A stretch of 21,810 bases of DNA from a virus: the IMG/VR virus record IMGVR_UViG_3300043786_001515, positions 1 through 21,810 of that record; one strand, given 5' to 3'. Numbering within the stretch: position 1 is the first letter of the stretch; every line of letters begins with the position of its first letter. Of the stretch, positions 13,962 to 21,343 are shown piece by piece. The position numbers were made by a program, and so were the translations under genes. The notes beneath the pieces are model-generated. The model worked only from the letters and a program-made list of their open reading frames with translations. It ran no database searches and was not told where the DNA came from.

Positions 13962-15070
13962 TGCCCACCCTTTCGCTCTCGGATCTGATCGTCCCCGCCA
14001 CCAGGGAAGAGGCGCTCCTGACGCTCCTCGGGCTCCTGGAGTCCGCCGGCTTCGAGGCCACGAGCTGGCAGGCCGGCAGCGTGCCCAGGACGCTCGTGGA
14101 AGGGGAGGCGGAGGCCTACGCGGACGCCTCCGAGCTGATCTCCCTGATCGCTCGCAGCGGCCTCGTGGACCTGGCGGAGGGGGGCTGGCTGACGCTCCTG
14201 GGGCAGGACATCTACGGCCTCCCTCGGCTGGCGGCGGTGCAGACGAAGGGGACCTTCCGCCTCACCGACGCGGGCGGCGGACCGCACACCTTCACCGCCG
14301 GCTCGCTGATCGTCACCGACGCCAACGGCCTGAGGTTTCGCAACGCCGCTGGCGGCACCCTCACCCTCGACGGCACCCTGGACGTGGTGTTTGAGGCGGA
14401 GGCCACGGGGGCCCAGTACAACCTGGTCACCAACGCCACGCTGGAACTGCTCACCTCGCTCGCCACCGTCACGGTCACCAACCCCGGCGGCGTCGACGGC
14501 TGGATTACCCAGCAGGGCGCCGACGAGGAGAGCGATGCGAACTACCGCGTTCGGCTCAAGGCGCGCTGGCCGGCGACGACCTACATGCTCTCGACCAAGG
14601 CGACCTACGAGGCCGCCGCGCGCACGGCGAGCGCCGAGGTCACCAAGGTCAAGGTTTTCCCCAACAACCCCTCTCCCGGCCAGGTCAAGATCGTGCTCGC
14701 CGGCAGCGCCGGGGCCGTCAGCGGCGCAGCCATCACGGCCGTCGAGACATACATCGAGGACCGCCTCCCGCTGTGCGTCAACGCCACCGTGGAGAGCGCC
14801 GCGGTGCTGCTGTTGCCGGTCCAGGCGCAGCTCCAGTGTGAGGCCGCCTACGTCGACACGGTGAAGCCCCAGGCGGAAGCCAAGCTCGCCGAACTGCAGG
14901 CGTCCCTGGCCATCGGCGGGGCGGTCTACCGGTCCGCGCTGATCGAGGCGCTGATGGCCCCGACCGGGATGGTCAACACGGTCCTGTCGATCCCCGACAT
15001 CAACGCGATCCTCACCAACACGCAGATCGCCGTGTTTGTCCCGAACCTGACGGTCCTGGCGGTGTCCTGA
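13958..15070 (+). CDS. Baseplate J-like protein (gp47-like)
   Basis: The 370-residue product matches the baseplate J/gp47 family, the main wedge subunit linking hub and sheath. The start contains LIVPATREEALLTLLGLLES, then LVEGEAEAYADASELISL and GWLTLLGQDIYGLPRL, the conserved entry to the core domain. A beta domain follows (GPHTFTAGSLIVTDANGLRF), then a DEESDANYRVRLKARWP motif and a helix with TKATYEAAARTASAEVTKVK. The end has TVLSIPDINAILTNTQIAVF. Two tandem ATG codons (13958 and 13961) are possible starts. The stop overlaps the next gene at TGATG. Confidence 0.88.
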   Translation: MMPTLSLSDLIVPATREEALLTLLGLLESAGFEATSWQAGSVPRTLVEGEAEAYADASELISLIARSGLVDLAEGGWLTLLGQDIYGLPRLAAVQTKGTFRLTDAGGGPHTFTAGSLIVTDANGLRFRNAAGGTLTLDGTLDVVFEAEATGAQYNLVTNATLELLTSLATVTVTNPGGVDGWITQQGADEESDANYRVRLKARWPATTYMLSTKATYEAAARTASAEVTKVKVFPNNPSPGQVKIVLAGSAGAVSGAAITAVETYIEDRLPLCVNATVESAAVLLLPVQAQLQCEAAYVDTVKPQAEAKLAELQASLAIGGAVYRSALIEALMAPTGMVNTVLSIPDINAILTNTQIAVFVPNLTVLAVS

Positions 15071-15732
15071 TGGCCGACTACGCCGACTACGAGGTGCAGC
15101 GCGCACCCGCCTGGCTCCGGGGCCCCCTGGGCTCCGGGTGGCTCTCGGCGCACGGCTACCTCAAGGACGCCCTGGTCGAGGGCGCTCGCCAGGCGGTGCG
15201 GGCCCGGTTCGTCACCAGGGCGCCCGTCGACGCCCTGCCGGTGCTGGCCAGCGAGCGGAGCCTCGAGCGCATGCCCCCGGACACGGAGGCCGCGTGGAGA
15301 GCTCGACTCGGGCAGGCCTGGGAGCTGTGGGCCTACGCCGGCACCCGCAAGGGCGTCCGCGAGGCCCTGGAACGCACGGGCTACGCCACCAGCGTCGTGG
15401 TCTACGACGCGCTCGAGTGGCCGACGGGCCCCGGCGCCGTGAGCTGGGCGGTCTTCTGGGTCGTGCTCTCGGGGCACGACTGGGTCTCCGACGGCGTCTG
15501 GAGTGATCCGGGCGTCTGGGGCGACGGGGGCACCTGGGGCAGCACCGCCACGCCGGACGAAGTCGCCCGGGTGCAGCGCCTGATCCTGCTGTGGAAGCCC
15601 GCCCACGCGCGATGCGCCGGGGTGATCGTGCTGCTCAGCGGCGAGGTGTGGGGCGTGCCGCTCGATGGCCTCTGGGGCGACCCGGGCACCTGGGGTGGCA
15701 CGTCCGCGGTCTGGCTTCTCCCTGACGAGTAA
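15070..15732 (+). CDS. Tail protein I-like (gp48-like) baseplate component
   Basis: The 220-residue product follows the J-like gene, the place of P2 gpI / Mu gp48. The N-terminal half is helical (YLKDALVEGARQAVRARF, AAWRARLGQAWELWAYAGTR, REALERTGYATSVV), as in that family. The C-terminal half is marked by Trp/Gly-rich units: VWSDPGVWGDGGTWG and, about 50 residues later, LWGDPGTWGGTSAVW. These units probably fold as beta turns on the virion surface. Length and order support the call; the sequence itself is less diagnostic. Confidence 0.7.
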   Translation: MADYADYEVQRAPAWLRGPLGSGWLSAHGYLKDALVEGARQAVRARFVTRAPVDALPVLASERSLERMPPDTEAAWRARLGQAWELWAYAGTRKGVREALERTGYATSVVVYDALEWPTGPGAVSWAVFWVVLSGHDWVSDGVWSDPGVWGDGGTWGSTATPDEVARVQRLILLWKPAHARCAGVIVLLSGEVWGVPLDGLWGDPGTWGGTSAVWLLPDE

Positions 15733-15739
15733 AAAATCC

Positions 15740-16207
15740 ATGAGTCTCCTCGACAAAGTTTTCCTCTGGCTGGGGCACGGCCGGTACTACACCTCGCCCT
15801 CCGCAGCCTCGAACGGCGACGCCGTCCCGTTCCTCGTCGACGCCCAGGGGCGCCTGCAGGTGGCCACGGCCCCCGCGGCTCCTGCGGGGGTCACCGCGGT
15901 ACGGCAGCTCACCGCCGCGAACACCGGCGCGCTGAAGGATGCGGGCGCGGGCTCGCTGGTAGAGGTCACCCTCTGGAATTCCGGCAGCGTTCCGCTCTGG
16001 TTCCAGGTGCACGACAACGCCGACGCCATCGACCCGGGAGACACCTGCGTCGATCAGGTGATGGTGCCCGCCGGCGGCGCCCTGGGCTGGCGCCCGGCGG
16101 TGCCGGTGGCCGCGGCGACGCGTCTTCGCTGGGCGGCCTCCACGACCCCGGCGACCTACACGGCCCCGGGGACCGCTGCGCTCGGGTTCAGCGCGGGGGT
16201 GCTGTGA
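15740..16207 (+). CDS. Small beta-sandwich appendage protein
   Basis: The 155-residue product starts at ATG 15740. Its middle (RQLTAANTGALKDAGAGSLV, then EVTLWNSGSVPLWFQVHDNA, VPAGGALGWRPAVPV) is a compact beta-sandwich type seen repeatedly in phage collar, fibre or decoration proteins. The N-terminal part (MSLLDKVFLWLGHGRYYTSP) is short and partly hydrophobic and may attach to another virion protein. No ribosome-binding site better than an A-rich stretch is visible. Its stop overlaps the next ATG by one base. It opens the appendage cassette. Confidence 0.55.
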   Translation: MSLLDKVFLWLGHGRYYTSPSAASNGDAVPFLVDAQGRLQVATAPAAPAGVTAVRQLTAANTGALKDAGAGSLVEVTLWNSGSVPLWFQVHDNADAIDPGDTCVDQVMVPAGGALGWRPAVPVAAATRLRWAASTTPATYTAPGTAALGFSAGVL

Positions 16208-17136
16208 TGGGGCCGCTGGGCGGCGCCATCGCGCCTGGTGGCGAGAGCACGGGCTCCGACGAGCTGTGGGGCGCCTCCGTCGACGGCGCCCGCACGGAAT
16301 CCGGCGGCGGCGCCGCCACGGCTCTGTCCCAGCCGAGGTTCTACAGCGACCTCACGCTGAGCAACGCCACGACCCTGTCGATGGCGGGCTACAAGCTCCA
16401 CGTCGCCGGCACCCTGACGGTGGGCGTCGACTGCGCGCTCCACAACGACGGCAGCGCCAGCACCAACCAGACCGGCGGCGTGGGCGCCCCGGTGGGCGAG
16501 CTGGCCAGCGCGACCGTGGCCGGGGCGAACGGCGGCAACACCAGCAGCGTCGGAGGCAGCGGCACAGCCAACGCCTCGTCGCCGGCGGTGGGCGGGGCTG
16601 GCGGCCCTGGCGGGGCGTCGAACGTGCCTCACGCGGGCGGCGCGGCCCCCACGGTCACGTTGACCGTGACCAGCCACGGGATCCCCTGGAGCAGCTTCGG
16701 CCTGGAGTTGATGGTGTGCCTCTTCGCGGGCACGACGTTCAACAAATTCCGGGGCGGGGCTGGTGGGGCAGGCGGTGGGGGCTCCCTGTCGGGCGTGGGC
16801 GGTGGTGGCGGTGGTAGCGGCGGCCTCGGGTGGATCCGGGCGAAGCACGTCGTCAACAACGGCAGGATCTCCTGCCGCGGCGGCGCGGGTGGCCCTGGTG
16901 GCACCAACGCCGGGGGCGGTGGTGGAGGGGGCGGCGGCCTCTTGGTGATCTGGTGCGAGACCTGGACGGGCAGCCCTCCGGACTGCGACGGCGGGGCAGG
17001 GGGCGCGGGCAACGGCGGGGGCGTGTCGGGCTCCTCGGGGAGCGAGGGCAAGGTCCTCGTCTTCGTCAAGGGCGTCCTGAAGTACCGGTCGGGCTTCGGC
17101 GCCAACGCCCCGGACATCGACGAGCTGGCGGCCTGA
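16207..17136 (+). CDS. Glycine-rich adhesin-like virion protein
   Basis: The 309-residue product has an N-terminal beta part (FYSDLTLSNATTLSMAGYKL) and a body with long glycine-rich stretches at about 107-145, 183-207, 225-244 and 262-282. Short polar or aromatic strands lie between them (GWIRAKHVVNNGRISC, LLVIWCETWTG, KVLVFVKGVLKYRSG). Such glycine-rich bodies with non-glycine loops are known from phage adhesins that form stacked polyglycine-II sheets, for example the S16-type tip adhesin. Four Cys residues lie in the body. I infer receptor binding at a fibre tip. Start chosen as ATG 16207, overlapping the previous stop at TGATG; a GTG one codon upstream is possible. Confidence 0.6.
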   Translation: MGPLGGAIAPGGESTGSDELWGASVDGARTESGGGAATALSQPRFYSDLTLSNATTLSMAGYKLHVAGTLTVGVDCALHNDGSASTNQTGGVGAPVGELASATVAGANGGNTSSVGGSGTANASSPAVGGAGGPGGASNVPHAGGAAPTVTLTVTSHGIPWSSFGLELMVCLFAGTTFNKFRGGAGGAGGGGSLSGVGGGGGGSGGLGWIRAKHVVNNGRISCRGGAGGPGGTNAGGGGGGGGGLLVIWCETWTGSPPDCDGGAGGAGNGGGVSGSSGSEGKVLVFVKGVLKYRSGFGANAPDIDELAA

Positions 17137-17149
17137 GGAGGATGGGATG
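17127..17149 (+). repeat. Gene-junction repeat, copy 1
   Basis: This 23-base stretch (ggcg, one variable base, then cctgaggaggatg, a variable base, gatg) covers the stop of the glycine-rich gene, a perfect AGGAGG and the start of the next gene. A copy with only two differences lies at 18515-18537. The high similarity may be due to duplication or recombination at module borders. Confidence 0.6.
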
Positions 17150-17932
17150 ATCGGCATCGGCATCGGCATCGGCCTATCAAGGCGCCGTCGCGGCGGCCCC
17201 GTCTGGACCCCGGAGACCCCCGGCGCTCCGGCGTGGTGGCACGAGGTCGCCCTCGGAAGGATCTGGCAAGACACGGCCGCCACCCTCGCGGCGACCACCG
17301 CCGGGCACCCGGTCGCCAGGATCGACGCCCGCTATGGCACGAATTTCACGCAGGGCGGCGTCTCCCTCCAGCCGTACCTGACCCCGCTCGGGTCCGTCCT
17401 GGCCGCGCGGTCGGACGACGTGGACGACAACTTGGGCAGCACCGCCACGTTCACGGCGGGCGCCAAAACGCTCGCGGTGCTGTTCGAGGTGTTCAGCGCG
17501 CCGGGAACGACGGCAGCCGAGACCCTCCTGCGGCTGGGGGCAACGCCCGCGCAGATCATCCTCCGGCACTCGGGCCTCAGCGCCTCCAGCGCCAGGGGGT
17601 GGCACGTCGGGATCGATCGCACCTCGTCCAACGCCGTCTGCATCCAGGGCACGTCGCCCGCGCTGCTGAGCAACGCCATCCACTCCATTGTGGTCCGGTA
17701 CGACGGCGTCAGCGCGACCGCGGCTTCGTCCTATCGCATCTGGCTGGACGGCGTCGAGGTCACCACCGCCACCGGCGGAAACATGGCCGCCACCGGTAAC
17801 ACCCGCTGGCTCGCCACCAGCGCCGCCTCCGAGGTCGCCAACGCGTCCGTGGCCGAGTCCATCGTGTGGACCAGCGCGCTCGCCGAGGCCGACTGCATCG
17901 CCGCCGCTGCTTACCTGGAAGCGAAGCGGTGA
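17147..17932 (+). CDS. LamG-like (concanavalin-fold) appendage protein
   Basis: The 261-residue product starts with MIGIGIGIGLSRRRRGG, coded by a hexamer repeat, then APAWWHEVALGRIWQDTAAT. The latter is a common phage appendage motif. The rest (TLAVLFEVFSAPGTTAAETL, IILRHSGLS, GWHVGIDRT, SIVVRYDGVSATAASSYRIW, LDGVEV) follows the strand pattern of LamG-type jelly rolls that bind carbohydrates. A 'VAESIVWTSALAEADCIAAA' end is typical of these modules. AGGAGG at 17136-17141 is an ideal ribosome-binding site. It likely forms a receptor- or capsid-surface-binding unit; the fold is inferred from sequence. Confidence 0.65.
   Translation: MIGIGIGIGLSRRRRGGPVWTPETPGAPAWWHEVALGRIWQDTAATLAATTAGHPVARIDARYGTNFTQGGVSLQPYLTPLGSVLAARSDDVDDNLGSTATFTAGAKTLAVLFEVFSAPGTTAAETLLRLGATPAQIILRHSGLSASSARGWHVGIDRTSSNAVCIQGTSPALLSNAIHSIVVRYDGVSATAASSYRIWLDGVEVTTATGGNMAATGNTRWLATSAASEVANASVAESIVWTSALAEADCIAAAAYLEAKR
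17150..17173 (+). repeat. Tandem hexamer repeat (ATCGGC) x4 at a gene start
   Basis: Four perfect copies of ATCGGC follow the ATG at 17147 and code for Ile-Gly four times. A change in copy number would keep the reading frame but alter the N-terminus in steps of two residues. It may be only a low-complexity anchor or slippage product. Confidence 0.85.
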
Positions 17933-18000
17933 CGCTCGCTACCCGCGTTCTTCTTGCCTTCCACGCCACGCTCACCCGCTACCTGCTCCGAGAGGTCATC

Positions 18001-18471
18001 ATGTCCTTTGTCCCCGCATCGTCCGTGATTTTCGCTGCCCCGCCCGCTGTCGCTGCCAGCCTCCAGGCGTACCTGATCGAGACGCTCGTGCGTCTCGGCG
18101 GCGCCATCGATTCCGTCGCCCTGACACAGCGCCTCGGCCCCGACGGCGGGGACTACGCGGATCCCTCGTTCTACGTCGGTGCGATGACCCTCAGCGAGGC
18201 CGAGATCCTGCTGATCCGGTCGGAGTTCCGCGCAGGCGGCACCCTGTACGACGCCGGGTGCCGGGCGCGCCGGCTCCTGTTCCCACCGAAGGAGATCGCC
18301 GCCCCTGGCACGGCTCCGGGGAAGCTCACCGTGGACGTGGTCGAAACCCTGCCGATCCCGGGCGGGGTCGACTGGGAGACGACCCGCGTGGCCAAGGACG
18401 CGTTCTTCGCGGAGCTGGGCCTGCCCGGCGATCCGCTGGTCGTGCTGTCCCCGCCCGAGGACAACCTCTGA
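18001..18471 (+). CDS. Hypothetical protein in the appendage cassette
   Basis: The 156-residue product is read from ATG 18001, with GAGAGG at a good distance upstream. A GTG at 17929, overlapping the previous stop, would add 24 residues and is the alternative start. The protein has an N-terminal beta-like SSVIFAAPPAVAASLQAYLI, a helical TLSEAEILLIRSEFRAGGTL and an end with LPIPGGVDWETTRVAKDAFF. No membrane span or known motif is visible. Its place among appendage genes suggests a virion part or a fibre chaperone. I do not recognise the family. Confidence 0.55.
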   Translation: MSFVPASSVIFAAPPAVAASLQAYLIETLVRLGGAIDSVALTQRLGPDGGDYADPSFYVGAMTLSEAEILLIRSEFRAGGTLYDAGCRARRLLFPPKEIAAPGTAPGKLTVDVVETLPIPGGVDWETTRVAKDAFFAELGLPGDPLVVLSPPEDNL

Positions 18472-18524
18472 GATCCGCCGGGGACAAGGCCGTCGAGCGG
18501 CACAAAGCGGAAAAGGCGCCCTGA
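18472..18524 (+). other. Possible remnant of a gene end
   Basis: Between two genes lies a short open stretch, in a different frame, reading RSAGDKAVERHKAEKAP before a TGA at 18522-18524. No ATG, GTG or TTG opens it within the spacer. The TGA sits in the same place within the 23-base junction repeat as the real stop of the glycine-rich gene does in copy 1. This may be the leftover C-terminus of a lost gene or chance. Confidence 0.25.
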
Positions 18525-18537
18525 GGAGGATGCGATG
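18515..18537 (+). repeat. Gene-junction repeat, copy 2
   Basis: Second copy of the 23-base junction sequence found at 17127-17149, with two differences. It provides AGGAGG and the ATG at 18535 for the next gene. The TGA inside it stops no recognised gene. Confidence 0.6.
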
Positions 18538-18861
18538 TTCCAGCTAAAACAAGGCGACACCTTTGCCCTCGCCGGGTCCGCGAAACAGGACAGCGGTGCG
18601 GCCCTCGACCTCACCGGCGCCACCCTCCGGGCCCAGGTGCGCCCTCGCGACGGGGCGGGCTTCGGGGTGGTGGTCCAGGAGCTGACCTACGCCGTCGTCA
18701 GCGCGACCCTGGGGACCTTCACCCTCAGCGCCACGGCGGCGCAGACGGCGCTGTGGCCCACGGGGCGCCTCGCCTGCGACCTGGAGCTGACGGAGAGCGG
18801 GGGCGCCGTGGTCCACAGCGAGACCGTGGATGTCCACGTCAGAGCGGCGGTGACGCGGTGA
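18535..18861 (+). CDS. BppU-type N-terminal domain protein
   Basis: The 108-residue product reads [58 protein letters not shown] and [13 protein letters not shown]. This is the pattern of a small beta domain common in phage appendages and similar to the N-terminal domain of baseplate upper proteins (BppU, DUF2479). There it anchors fibres to the baseplate. Here it is a free protein directly before a collagen-like fibre gene that starts in a GTGA overlap, so the two may form anchor and shaft. Its ribosome-binding site lies in the junction repeat. Confidence 0.65.
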   Translation: MFQLKQGDTFALAGSAKQDSGAALDLTGATLRAQVRPRDGAGFGVVVQELTYAVVSATLGTFTLSATAAQTALWPTGRLACDLELTESGGAVVHSETVDVHVRAAVTR

Positions 18862-19700
18862 AGTTCATCCTCACGCAGCAACTCGGCGCCCTCGCCACGG
18901 CCGGCGTCAGCCTCACCATCTCCTCGCTGACCCTCCAGGGCCCCCAGGGGCCTTCGGGTCCGACGGGCGCGACCGGCCCCACCGGGCCTACCGGTCCTGG
19001 CGGCACGGGCCCCACCGGGCCCGCAGGGCCCACCGGCCCCACCGGCAGCGCAGGAGCGACGGGGGCCACCGGCCCCGCAGGTCCGACAGGACCAGCAGGC
19101 CCCACCGGGCCCACGGGCCCGCAGGGGGACCCGGGGCCCACGGGGAACACCGGGTCAACGGGCGCGGTCGGACCGACGGGGCCTGTGGGCCCGACCGGTC
19201 CGCAGGGGGATCCGGGGGCGACCGGGGCAGCGGGCCCCACGGGGCCCACCGGAGCCACCGGGGGCGCAGGCCCGACCGGCCCGGCAGGACCCACCGGACC
19301 CCAGGGCGATCCAGGCGCCACCGGCAGCACCGGCGCGACGGGGCCAGCGGGTCCTGCGGGCAGCACCGGACCAACGGGCCCCGCTGGACCCACAGGCCCC
19401 GCCGGTAGCTCGGGGTTCACGCGAGGGACAGGGACGCTGGCCTTCGGAGCGTGGCCCGGGAGCGACACGGCGTCGCTCGCGGTGACCGGACAGACGGGGA
19501 TCCTCAGCGGCGCCCAGGTGCGCGCCTGGCTGCGGATCGCGGCCACCGCGGACCACAGCGCCGACGAGCACATCATGGCTCCGCTGCGGGTGTCCGCGGG
19601 GGAGGTGGTCGCCGGCGTGGGCTTCACCGTCTTCGCGGTCTTCGACGCGCCGGTGCGCACCTACGGGGACTGGTCGATCAACTGGGAATGGAGCAATTAA
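18858..19700 (+). CDS. Collagen-like phage fibre protein
   Basis: The 280-residue product begins at GTG 18858, overlapping the previous stop (GTGA). Residues 1-27 are a short head ([20 protein letters not shown]). Residues 28-185 are about 52 Gly-X-Y triplets rich in GPT, GPA and GAT, with one break at GPGGTGPT and three GPQGDP units. Residues 186-280 are a globular end ([45 protein letters not shown]). Bacterial and phage collagen-like regions form triple helices without hydroxyproline, so this is probably a trimeric shaft with a receptor-binding or trimerising knob. Confidence 0.85.
   Translation: MKFILTQQLGALATAGVSLTISSLTLQGPQGPSGPTGATGPTGPTGPGGTGPTGPAGPTGPTGSAGATGATGPAGPTGPAGPTGPTGPQGDPGPTGNTGSTGAVGPTGPVGPTGPQGDPGATGAAGPTGPTGATGGAGPTGPAGPTGPQGDPGATGSTGATGPAGPAGSTGPTGPAGPTGPAGSSGFTRGTGTLAFGAWPGSDTASLAVTGQTGILSGAQVRAWLRIAATADHSADEHIMAPLRVSAGEVVAGVGFTVFAVFDAPVRTYGDWSINWEWSN
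18939..19412 (+). repeat. Collagen-type Gly-X-Y repeat region
   Basis: The DNA is a degenerate nine-base repeat coding Gly-Pro-Thr/Ala/Gln triplets. GPQGDPG appears three times, coded by similar but non-identical DNA, so internal duplication is likely. Length change by recombination within the repeat would alter fibre length in frame. Confidence 0.85.
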
Positions 19701-19701
19701 C

Positions 19702-21132
19702 ATGGGCTTTCAGACAATCGGTGAGGGCGGCGCGATCTTGGAGGTGGATGCCACCCCGAAGGCGTCCAGGGCGATCCTCTACGCAGCCGACGGGAGCCCG
19801 CTGGTCCTCGCGGACAGGGCGACACAGAGCGCCACGCGCAAGGTCCCCGGTGTCCCCGTCATGGGGTTGTACCGGAACCAGCCGCACGTGCTCCACACGG
19901 ACGCTTTTGGGCGGCTGGACCAGGGGCACAGCGAGCCGCACCTCCAGGACGGGTTCGAGGGCGCGACCCTCAACACCAACATCTGGGTCTCGTCCGTCGG
20001 CACGATGACGACGACCCAGGCGCAGGGCCAGATCACCATGAACGCCGGCTCGTCGCTGGCGTCCGGCGGACACGCGCTCCTGACCACGGTGCGCCGGCTC
20101 CCCCTCCAGCCTCGCAAGACGCTGGCGAAGCGCTGGCGCAGCCGAGCAGCCTGGGCCACCAACGCCGTCATGGAGTGGGGCTTCGGTGCGCCGACAGGCA
20201 CCACCCCGGAGACCAACGACTCCTGCGGGTTCCGCCTCACGGGCACGGGGCAGGCGCTTCTGTTCTCCAAGTGGGGCGCGAACACCGAAGCCACCAGCGC
20301 GGATCTCGGCGCTCCGCTCACCCTCCTGGAGCCGACGAAGTATTACGACATCGACGTGTCCATGTCGTACAGCCACGTCGCTGTCCGCATCCAGGAGGTC
20401 GACGGGGAGGTGGTGCTGGATGCACGCCTTCTCCTCCCTTCGTCGCAGCAGGCGTCGGTGGCTCTCTCGCACATCGCCGCCTACACCCGGGTCTACACCA
20501 CGGGGGTCACGGCCACCGCGGCCCAGTTGTTCCATACGAACTTCCTCGCGGAAACGTTGGACATGGACATGCACCGTGACGCTCCGCAGCTCGCGGCGCT
20601 GGCGCACCGCGGTGGCCACGTCTCCCCCACGGCGTACACGCAGACGGCGAACTATGCGAACAGCGCGGCCCCTGCCTCCGCCACCCTGAGCAACACCACG
20701 GCGGGGTACACGACGCTGGGCGGGCAGTGGCAGTTCGCAGCGGTGGCGGGGGCTGAAACCGACTACGCGCTCTTCGGCTTCACGGTGCCGACGGGCTACA
20801 CGCTGCTGGTCCACGGGGTACGGATCGCCGCCTTCAACCTGGGCGCCGCGGTGGCCACCACACCCACGCTGCTCCAGTGGGGTCTCGGCGCCAACGGCGC
20901 CTCCGCGAACCTCTCGACGGGCGGCCACCAGCGCGTGGCCACCGGGGCGCAGTCGTTCGCGGTGGGCACCCCGATCGGCGGGGCCGCCGCCGAGCTTGTG
21001 TGGAACCGCAACTCGCCCCTGATCACCGAATCGGGCCGGGTGTTCGTCGTGATCCTGAAGATGCCCACCGCCACCGCCACGGCCAGCCAGATCGTCCGCG
21101 GCGTGGTCGAGCTCGACGCCTTCTTTGAGTGA
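19702..21132 (+). CDS. Large fibre or virion surface protein
   Basis: The 476-residue protein starts at ATG 19702, with GGAG at 19690-19693. Residues about 1-80 form a head region (ILEVDATPKASRAILYAADG, then VMGLYRNQPHVLHTDAFGRL). Residues 83-290 read like a lectin-type jelly roll: LQDGFEGATLNTNIWV, NAVMEWGFGAPTG, YYDIDVSMSYSHVAVRIQEV. Residues about 325-476 are another beta domain (AAVAGAETDYALFGFTVPTG, YTLLVHGVRIAAFNLG, ESGRVFVVILKM). It has no enzyme motif that I see. Similar two-domain proteins occur in large phages as capsid or tail surface proteins. The likely role is host or surface binding. Confidence 0.6.
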   Translation: MGFQTIGEGGAILEVDATPKASRAILYAADGSPLVLADRATQSATRKVPGVPVMGLYRNQPHVLHTDAFGRLDQGHSEPHLQDGFEGATLNTNIWVSSVGTMTTTQAQGQITMNAGSSLASGGHALLTTVRRLPLQPRKTLAKRWRSRAAWATNAVMEWGFGAPTGTTPETNDSCGFRLTGTGQALLFSKWGANTEATSADLGAPLTLLEPTKYYDIDVSMSYSHVAVRIQEVDGEVVLDARLLLPSSQQASVALSHIAAYTRVYTTGVTATAAQLFHTNFLAETLDMDMHRDAPQLAALAHRGGHVSPTAYTQTANYANSAAPASATLSNTTAGYTTLGGQWQFAAVAGAETDYALFGFTVPTGYTLLVHGVRIAAFNLGAAVATTPTLLQWGLGANGASANLSTGGHQRVATGAQSFAVGTPIGGAAAELVWNRNSPLITESGRVFVVILKMPTATATASQIVRGVVELDAFFE

Positions 21133-21142
21133 GGAGACCCCC

Positions 21143-21343
21143 ATGCACGAAGCCATTTTGTCAGGTGGACCCCACGGCGGCGAGGCCGCCTCTTTTGCGA
21201 ACGACACCCCGGGTGATCGCGTTGAATTCGCCATCGGCGGGAGCCAGCGCGTGCACCGCTACGAGCTGCGCGCCGTGCTCGACGAGTACGGCGACGACAC
21301 CGGGGAACGGGTAGCGGTCTACGTGGGCGTGGTGAGGCCGTGA
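21143..21343 (+). CDS. Small hypothetical protein
   Basis: A 66-residue frame starts at ATG 21143, with GAGGAGA at 21131-21137. The product is MHEAILSGGPHGGEAASF, then FAIGGSQRVHRYELRAVLDE and RVAVYVGVV: a short, acidic, probably beta protein without a membrane segment. Small genes of this type (GGPHGG start, YEL strand) are common near phage fibre and lysis genes. The function is unknown. An earlier TTG in the same frame lies inside the previous gene and is unlikely. Its stop overlaps the next gene's GTG. Confidence 0.55.
   Translation: MHEAILSGGPHGGEAASFANDTPGDRVEFAIGGSQRVHRYELRAVLDEYGDDTGERVAVYVGVVRP

Noticed and set aside
13715-15106. A 463-residue minus-strand frame opposite the J-like gene
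   Set aside because: The plus-strand J-like protein is well supported. The reverse reading is Arg/Gly/Asp-rich noise.
17929-18000. GTG start extending the 156-residue hypothetical protein
   Set aside because: Possible through a GTGA overlap, but ATG 18001 has a better ribosome-binding sequence. Kept only as an alternative.
18939-19412. CRISPR-like or other non-coding repeat array
   Set aside because: The repeats are degenerate nine-base coding units for Gly-X-Y in one open frame, with no constant repeats or unique spacers.
15740-21132. Diversity-generating retroelement acting on fibre genes
   Set aside because: No reverse transcriptase gene, template repeat or matching adenine-variable repeat is visible in the window.
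19678-21234. A 518-residue open frame on the minus strand
   Set aside because: It is antisense to the large fibre gene, which has clear domains and a good start. Composition is that of a shadow frame.
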